NCBI GenBank assembly: GCA_023266435.1
Contig: JAHFQF010000087.1
Span: 1-9,194, forward strand
Length of the DNA: 9,194 nucleotides
Source of the DNA: Legionellales bacterium
GTDB lineage: Bacteria > Pseudomonadota > Gammaproteobacteria > Berkiellales > Berkiellaceae
Direction: 5' to 3'
Part shown: piece by piece, positions 5,936-9,194 of the stretch
Numbering within the stretch: position 1 is the first letter of the stretch
Layout of the letters: every line of letters starts with the position of its first letter
The notes under the pieces: generated by a model
Database searches by the model: none
Told to the model about the DNA's origin: nothing
The model's input: only the letters and a program-made list of their open reading frames with translations
Made by a program: the position numbers and the translations under genes

Positions 5936-8389
5936 TTACTCTCCCACTACGAAATTGACTAGCTTTTTTGGCACAACAATCGTTTTGTGAATGGTTTTAT
6001 CTAACAATTGCTTTTTTACAGCTGGATTAGATTGCGCGACTTCAGTAATGTACGCTTTTTCTGCATCTATAGGCACCTCGATTTGTGCTCGTACTTTTCC
6101 ATTGACTTGGACGGCCATGGAAACTGTGGTGCGCACCAAAGCAGACTCATCCACCATAGGCCACGTTGCATCAATCAATAAGGTCGTATGACCTAAAGCT
6201 TCCCATAAACCTTGAGTCACATGGGGGACAATTGGACTGAGTGTGAGGATCATAATTTCTAATCCTTCACGTAAGACAGCGTTGTCTAACTCAGAAGCCC
6301 CGGCATATTGGCTGAGTGTATTGAGTAAGCTCATGTTGGCTGCAATCGCTGTATTGAATGTGTAACGTCGCTCCATGTCATCAGTGACTTTTTGCAGAGT
6401 TTCATGAATGGTACGGCGCAAGTCTTTTTGAGCAGCTGAGAGTTGTGCTGGGCTCCACTGTTTCTCATAAGGTTTCTCTAGCTGATCATAAGCGAATTTC
6501 CACAAGCGTTTGAGATAGCGGAAAGCACCCTCAACACCACTGTCAGACCATTCTAAGGACTGCTCAGGAGGGGCTGCAAACATCGTAAATAATCTTACGG
6601 TGTCAGCGCCATAGGTATCAATTAATGTTTGAGGATCCACTGTGTTGCCTTTGGACTTAGACATTTTTGCACCATCTTTCAGGACCATGCCCTGAGTCAA
6701 TAAGCGCTTAAAGGGTTCATCAGATTTGATGAGTCCTAAGTCACGAAACACTTTATGGAAAAAGCGTGAGTAGAGTAAATGCAAGATAGCATGCTCGATG
6801 CCACCCACATACTGATCGACAGGCTCCCAATAATGTACTTCTTCATTTAGAATGCCGTCGTTGAAAGTAGGGCAAGCATAGCGCAAATAATACCAAGAGG
6901 ACTCGACAAACGTATCAAATGTATCTGTTTCACGTTGCGCTGGTTTACCACATTGTGGGCACTTCACGTCGGTGAAGGTTTTCAGAGACTTTAATGGGGA
7001 GCCTTTACCACTGATGGTGACCTGCTCTGGTAAAGTAACTGGCAAATCAGCGTCTGGTACACAGACATCACCACAGTCTGCGCATTGAATCATTGGGATG
7101 GGTGTACCCCAGTAACGTTGCCGTGAAACGCCCCAATCGCGTAAGCGATAATTGATTTGTGTTTTACCAATGCCTTTATCAGACAAATATGCTGCGATGA
7201 CTTTTTTAGCTTTTTGATTTTCTAAACCGTCAAACTGACCAGAATGAATTAATGTGCCATCACCGGTATACGCTGCTTTGGAGAGGTCAAATCCTTCAGG
7301 CGTAGCAATGACTTGTTTTTTCGGTAACTGATACTTAGTAGAAAACTCAAAGTCACGCTCATCGTGGCTAGGCACTGCCATCACAGAGCCTGTACCATAG
7401 TCCATCAAGACATAATTGGCTGTCCACAAAGGTAGTTTTTCACCGGTAATTGGATGAGCAACAAATAAGCCTAAAGGCATGCCACGCTTTTCTTGTACAG
7501 CCATGTCTGCTTCTGCGACGGAGGATACTTGGCAATCTGCGATGAATGCAGCCAGTTTGCTATTATTTTTGGCCGCATATTGTGCTGCGGGATGCTCAGG
7601 GGCAACAGCAACGTAGGTCACACCCATGAGGGTATCGATGCGAGTTGTATACACTTCAATCGGCGCAAGGGGCGTATCTACGACTGCAAATGCAAAATGC
7701 GCACCTTCAGAGCGCCCAATCCAATTACGCTGCATGGTTTTTACTTGCTCAGGCCAACCAGGCAGATTATCTAAATCCGTTAAGAGTTCTTCGGCATACG
7801 CAGTAATTTTAAAGAACCACTGGACGATTTCTCGACGCTCAACCAAAGCACCGGAACGCCATCCGCGGCCGTCAATGACTTGCTCATTCGCTAGCACTGT
7901 TTGATCCACGGGGTCCCAATTTACAAAAGACTTTTTCTTATAGACCAGATCTTTTGCGACCATTTTGGTAAAAAGCCACTGTTCCCAGCGATAATAATCT
8001 GGATGGCACGTGGTGATTTCTCTCTCCCAGTCCACCATCAGTCCTAGACTTTGTAATTGTGCACGCATATGGGCAATGTTTTTATAAGTCCATTCAGCCG
8101 GGTGGACTTGATGATGGATGGCGGCATTCTCCGCGGGTAAACCAAACGCATCCCATCCCAGAGGATGTAACACCTGGAAGCCATTTAAGCGTTTAAAACG
8201 AGCGATCACATCGCTAATCGTGTAATTGCGCACATGGCCCACATGGAGATGCCCAGATGGGTAAGGAAACATACTTAGGCAGTAGTATTTGGGGCGGCTT
8301 CTGTCCGGAGTAACTTGAAAGCTCTTGTGTATCTGCCACGTTGCTTGAGTATTTTTCTCAATCTGCTGAGGATGGTACGTTGACTCCAT
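5936..8389 (-). CDS. leuS: Leucyl-tRNA synthetase (LeuRS)
   Basis: Class I aminoacyl-tRNA synthetase that attaches leucine to tRNA-Leu in the cytoplasm and edits mischarged products. The protein has 817 residues (E. coli 860). Features in order: HIGH-type box H49-V-G-H52 within FPYPSGHLHVGHVRNY; the CP1 editing domain with the TRIDTLMG threonine-rich segment and HDERD (Asp343 and Asp346, equivalent to the E. coli editing aspartate region); two zinc-ligand-like pairs CADC (436-439) and CPQC (477-480); KMSKS at 575-579; an anticodon-binding helical domain; and a C-terminal domain starting with MAVQVNGKVRAQIEV. All catalytic motifs are intact. The ATG at 8389 has AGG with 7 bases of spacing. It is the first gene of the compact operon, preceded by a 125-base gap with a candidate promoter. 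Confidence 0.98.
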   Translation of the reverse strand: MESTYHPQQIEKNTQATWQIHKSFQVTPDRSRPKYYCLSMFPYPSGHLHVGHVRNYTISDVIARFKRLNGFQVLHPLGWDAFGLPAENAAIHHQVHPAEWTYKNIAHMRAQLQSLGLMVDWEREITTCHPDYYRWEQWLFTKMVAKDLVYKKKSFVNWDPVDQTVLANEQVIDGRGWRSGALVERREIVQWFFKITAYAEELLTDLDNLPGWPEQVKTMQRNWIGRSEGAHFAFAVVDTPLAPIEVYTTRIDTLMGVTYVAVAPEHPAAQYAAKNNSKLAAFIADCQVSSVAEADMAVQEKRGMPLGLFVAHPITGEKLPLWTANYVLMDYGTGSVMAVPSHDERDFEFSTKYQLPKKQVIATPEGFDLSKAAYTGDGTLIHSGQFDGLENQKAKKVIAAYLSDKGIGKTQINYRLRDWGVSRQRYWGTPIPMIQCADCGDVCVPDADLPVTLPEQVTISGKGSPLKSLKTFTDVKCPQCGKPAQRETDTFDTFVESSWYYLRYACPTFNDGILNEEVHYWEPVDQYVGGIEHAILHLLYSRFFHKVFRDLGLIKSDEPFKRLLTQGMVLKDGAKMSKSKGNTVDPQTLIDTYGADTVRLFTMFAAPPEQSLEWSDSGVEGAFRYLKRLWKFAYDQLEKPYEKQWSPAQLSAAQKDLRRTIHETLQKVTDDMERRYTFNTAIAANMSLLNTLSQYAGASELDNAVLREGLEIMILTLSPIVPHVTQGLWEALGHTTLLIDATWPMVDESALVRTTVSMAVQVNGKVRAQIEVPIDAEKAYITEVAQSNPAVKKQLLDKTIHKTIVVPKKLVNFVVGE

Positions 8390-8428
8390 GTTTTAACCTA
8401 CTTACTTATCACCAATTTCTAGCCGATC

Positions 8429-8458
8429 AGCATACCATCGTTTGTGTTACGACGTCCA
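8429..8458 (-). promoter_or_regulatory. Candidate promoter for leuS operon
   Basis: On the minus strand, TGGACG (8458-8453, 4 of 6 matches to TTGACA) lies 18 bases before TATGCT (8434-8429, 4 of 6 to TATAAT). The -10 is preceded by TGG, giving an extended TGn-10 element, which can compensate for weak hexamers. Transcription would begin near 8422, leaving a leader of about 33 bases. Assigned by eye only. Confidence 0.35.
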
Positions 8459-8464
8459 TGTAAC

Positions 8465-8486
8465 GCAAGCGTTCAAATAGTATCCA
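8465..8486. repeat. Short intergenic repeat, copy 1 (upstream of leuS)
   Basis: The core AAGCGTTCAAATAGTATC (8467-8484, plus strand) differs at one of 18 bases from the copy at 2847-2864. Over 22 bases, 19 match. On the minus strand the core starts 30 bases after the stop of the unrecognised gene and lies just upstream of the candidate leuS -35. Confidence 0.5.
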
Positions 8487-8514
8487 ATGTAAGTTTTTTA
8501 ATACCGATCGAAAC

Positions 8515-9194
8515 CTATAGCAGAGTATGCCTCTCTCTTTGAGTATTAGTAGACATGCTTGCCTCACATGCGCTGGAGCTACTGCTCTGGCTGCGCTGTT
8601 GCTGGAGATCGCTTTGAGATACAATTGGTCGCACAAACCGGATGGGTTCTTCGCCATAGTCTCTTATTTCAGCCAATAGCGCAGCATGGCGAGCCCTTGG
8701 TCCACTCACGCGTTGTCTTTGTTGAGAAAATGAGCCTGTCTTAAGACTTACCCCTTGTTCTGGCTCTGGGCTGTGAGGGCGCCACCATGCCACGGGCCTC
8801 CCTATGCCAGAATGGACGTCCTGGGCCCCAGGTGTGCTTGCCTCTCTGCTTTCTAAAGAAGTAAGTTGAGATGCTCTAGGGTCGGGTGGGGACAAGAAAG
8901 ACAGAGAGGTTGTTTGCGAGCCCTTGAATTGCGACAACCCCCAATCTCGTAACTCTAGTCTCTCGTCATCTTCCTCCCCACTGTCGCTTGCTGTGTATGT
9001 TTGTCTGGTCGCAATAGGCCGTGACTCATTCAACTCAGCTCTTCTCCTTCTGTTAGGTGCGGAGCAGGGCGCAGATGTATTTGTAAATCCTTGCGCTTGC
9101 AATAACCGCTCTGATGTCATGGCAATATGATCAATGCGGAGCTCACCAGCGCTTTCAAGCTCAGGAATGCGTTTCCAAGTTTTTGCATTTGGTA
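8515..9194 (-). CDS. Unrecognised Ser/Arg-rich protein, C-terminal part (5' end outside the window)
   Basis: The frame enters from the right edge and stays open for 225 codons to the TAG at 8515. The first ATG inside is at 9120, but it lacks a Shine-Dalgarno, and the frame continues upstream for 24 codons (from PNAKTWKRIPELESAG) to the edge, so I treat this as a partial gene. The first 40 or so visible residues look foldable. After them come RRRR, an acidic SGEEDDERLE patch, many Ser-Pro and Pro-rich stretches, then a likely helix (RHAALLAEIRDYGEEPIRF) and a Gln/Ser-rich tail with five serines, ending RERHTLL. There is no signal peptide, membrane segment or known motif in view. Local GC is higher (50-67% in sampled 60-base lines) than in leuS (about 45%). 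It might be a secreted effector or surface-associated protein, but nothing proves it. That it is a real coding frame is likely, from its length and coherent disordered composition. Confidence 0.6.
   Translation of the reverse strand, partial: PNAKTWKRIPELESAGELRIDHIAMTSERLLQAQGFTNTSAPCSAPNRRRRAELNESRPIATRQTYTASDSGEEDDERLELRDWGLSQFKGSQTTSLSFLSPPDPRASQLTSLESREASTPGAQDVHSGIGRPVAWWRPHSPEPEQGVSLKTGSFSQQRQRVSGPRARHAALLAEIRDYGEEPIRFVRPIVSQSDLQQQRSQSSSSSACEASMSTNTQRERHTLL

Larger units (their letters stand above)
8390..8514 (-). other. Intergenic gap upstream of leuS
   Basis: 125 bases between the stop of the unrecognised gene and the leuS ATG. Reading toward leuS it contains an A-rich tract (TATTAAAAAA, about 8502-8493), one copy of the 18-base repeat (8484-8467), a short inverted repeat GTTAC/GTAAC around a GACGTC palindrome (8446-8464), a candidate extended -10 promoter and the leuS ribosome binding site. 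No strong terminator for the upstream gene is evident. Confidence 0.6.

Noticed and set aside
8446..8464. GTTAC/GTAAC inverted repeat around GACGTC as a terminator
   Set aside because: The stem is only 5 bp with a 9-base loop and no T-run follows on either strand.
8427..8657. 76-residue minus-strand frame spanning the end of the Ser/Arg-rich gene and the intergenic gap
   Set aside because: It overlaps the longer coherent frame, crosses the repeat and candidate promoter, and resembles no known protein.
8515..9120. Treating the Ser/Arg-rich protein as complete from the ATG at 9120
   Set aside because: No Shine-Dalgarno precedes that ATG, and the frame continues open to the window edge with protein-like sequence.

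Overview
The window reads as one conserved, minus-strand gammaproteobacterial housekeeping block, with the 3' part of an unrelated and unrecognised gene upstream. In transcription order (high to low coordinates) the block is leuS, lptE, holA, nadD, rsfS, rlmH, mrdA, rodA. This order, and the presence of LptE (outer-membrane LPS assembly) and a proteobacterial-type HolA, point to a gammaproteobacterium. Base composition is moderate (about 45% GC by eye in leuS). Nothing fixes the genus. A Legionellales/Coxiella-like host is possible but is only a guess.

Layout. At 8515-9194 a reading frame enters from the right edge and ends at 8515. It encodes a Ser/Arg/Glu/Pro-rich, largely disordered protein end with higher GC than the rest. 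A 125-base gap (8390-8514) holds a short repeat and a plausible extended -10 promoter for leuS. From 8389 to 2894, six genes (leuS, lptE, holA, nadD, rsfS, rlmH) are packed with gaps of a few bases or with overlaps. A second gap of 134 bases (2760-2893) holds a second copy of the repeat, a perfect TATAAT hexamer, several hairpins (one followed by TTTT) and the ribosome binding site of mrdA. Then come mrdA (930-2759) and rodA (933 down to the left edge, C-terminus missing), overlapping by ATGA. No stretch over 300 bases lacks a gene. I see no tRNA, rRNA, CRISPR or insertion sequence.

Functionally the block joins translation (LeuRS, the ribosome-silencing factor RsfS, the 23S rRNA methyltransferase RlmH), NAD synthesis (NadD), the replication clamp loader (HolA), LPS export (LptE) and the rod-shape wall machine (PBP2 with RodA). 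It is essentially a growth operon.

The most notable points are these. nadD has no ATG, GTG or TTG able to give a complete protein and probably starts at an AUC codon inside the end of holA. lptE most likely starts at TTG. A near-identical 18-base repeat (17/18) sits about 30 bases after a stop codon in both intergenic gaps. The partial right-hand gene is the only non-core content, and I cannot assign it a function. I did not find a convincing new multi-gene system.
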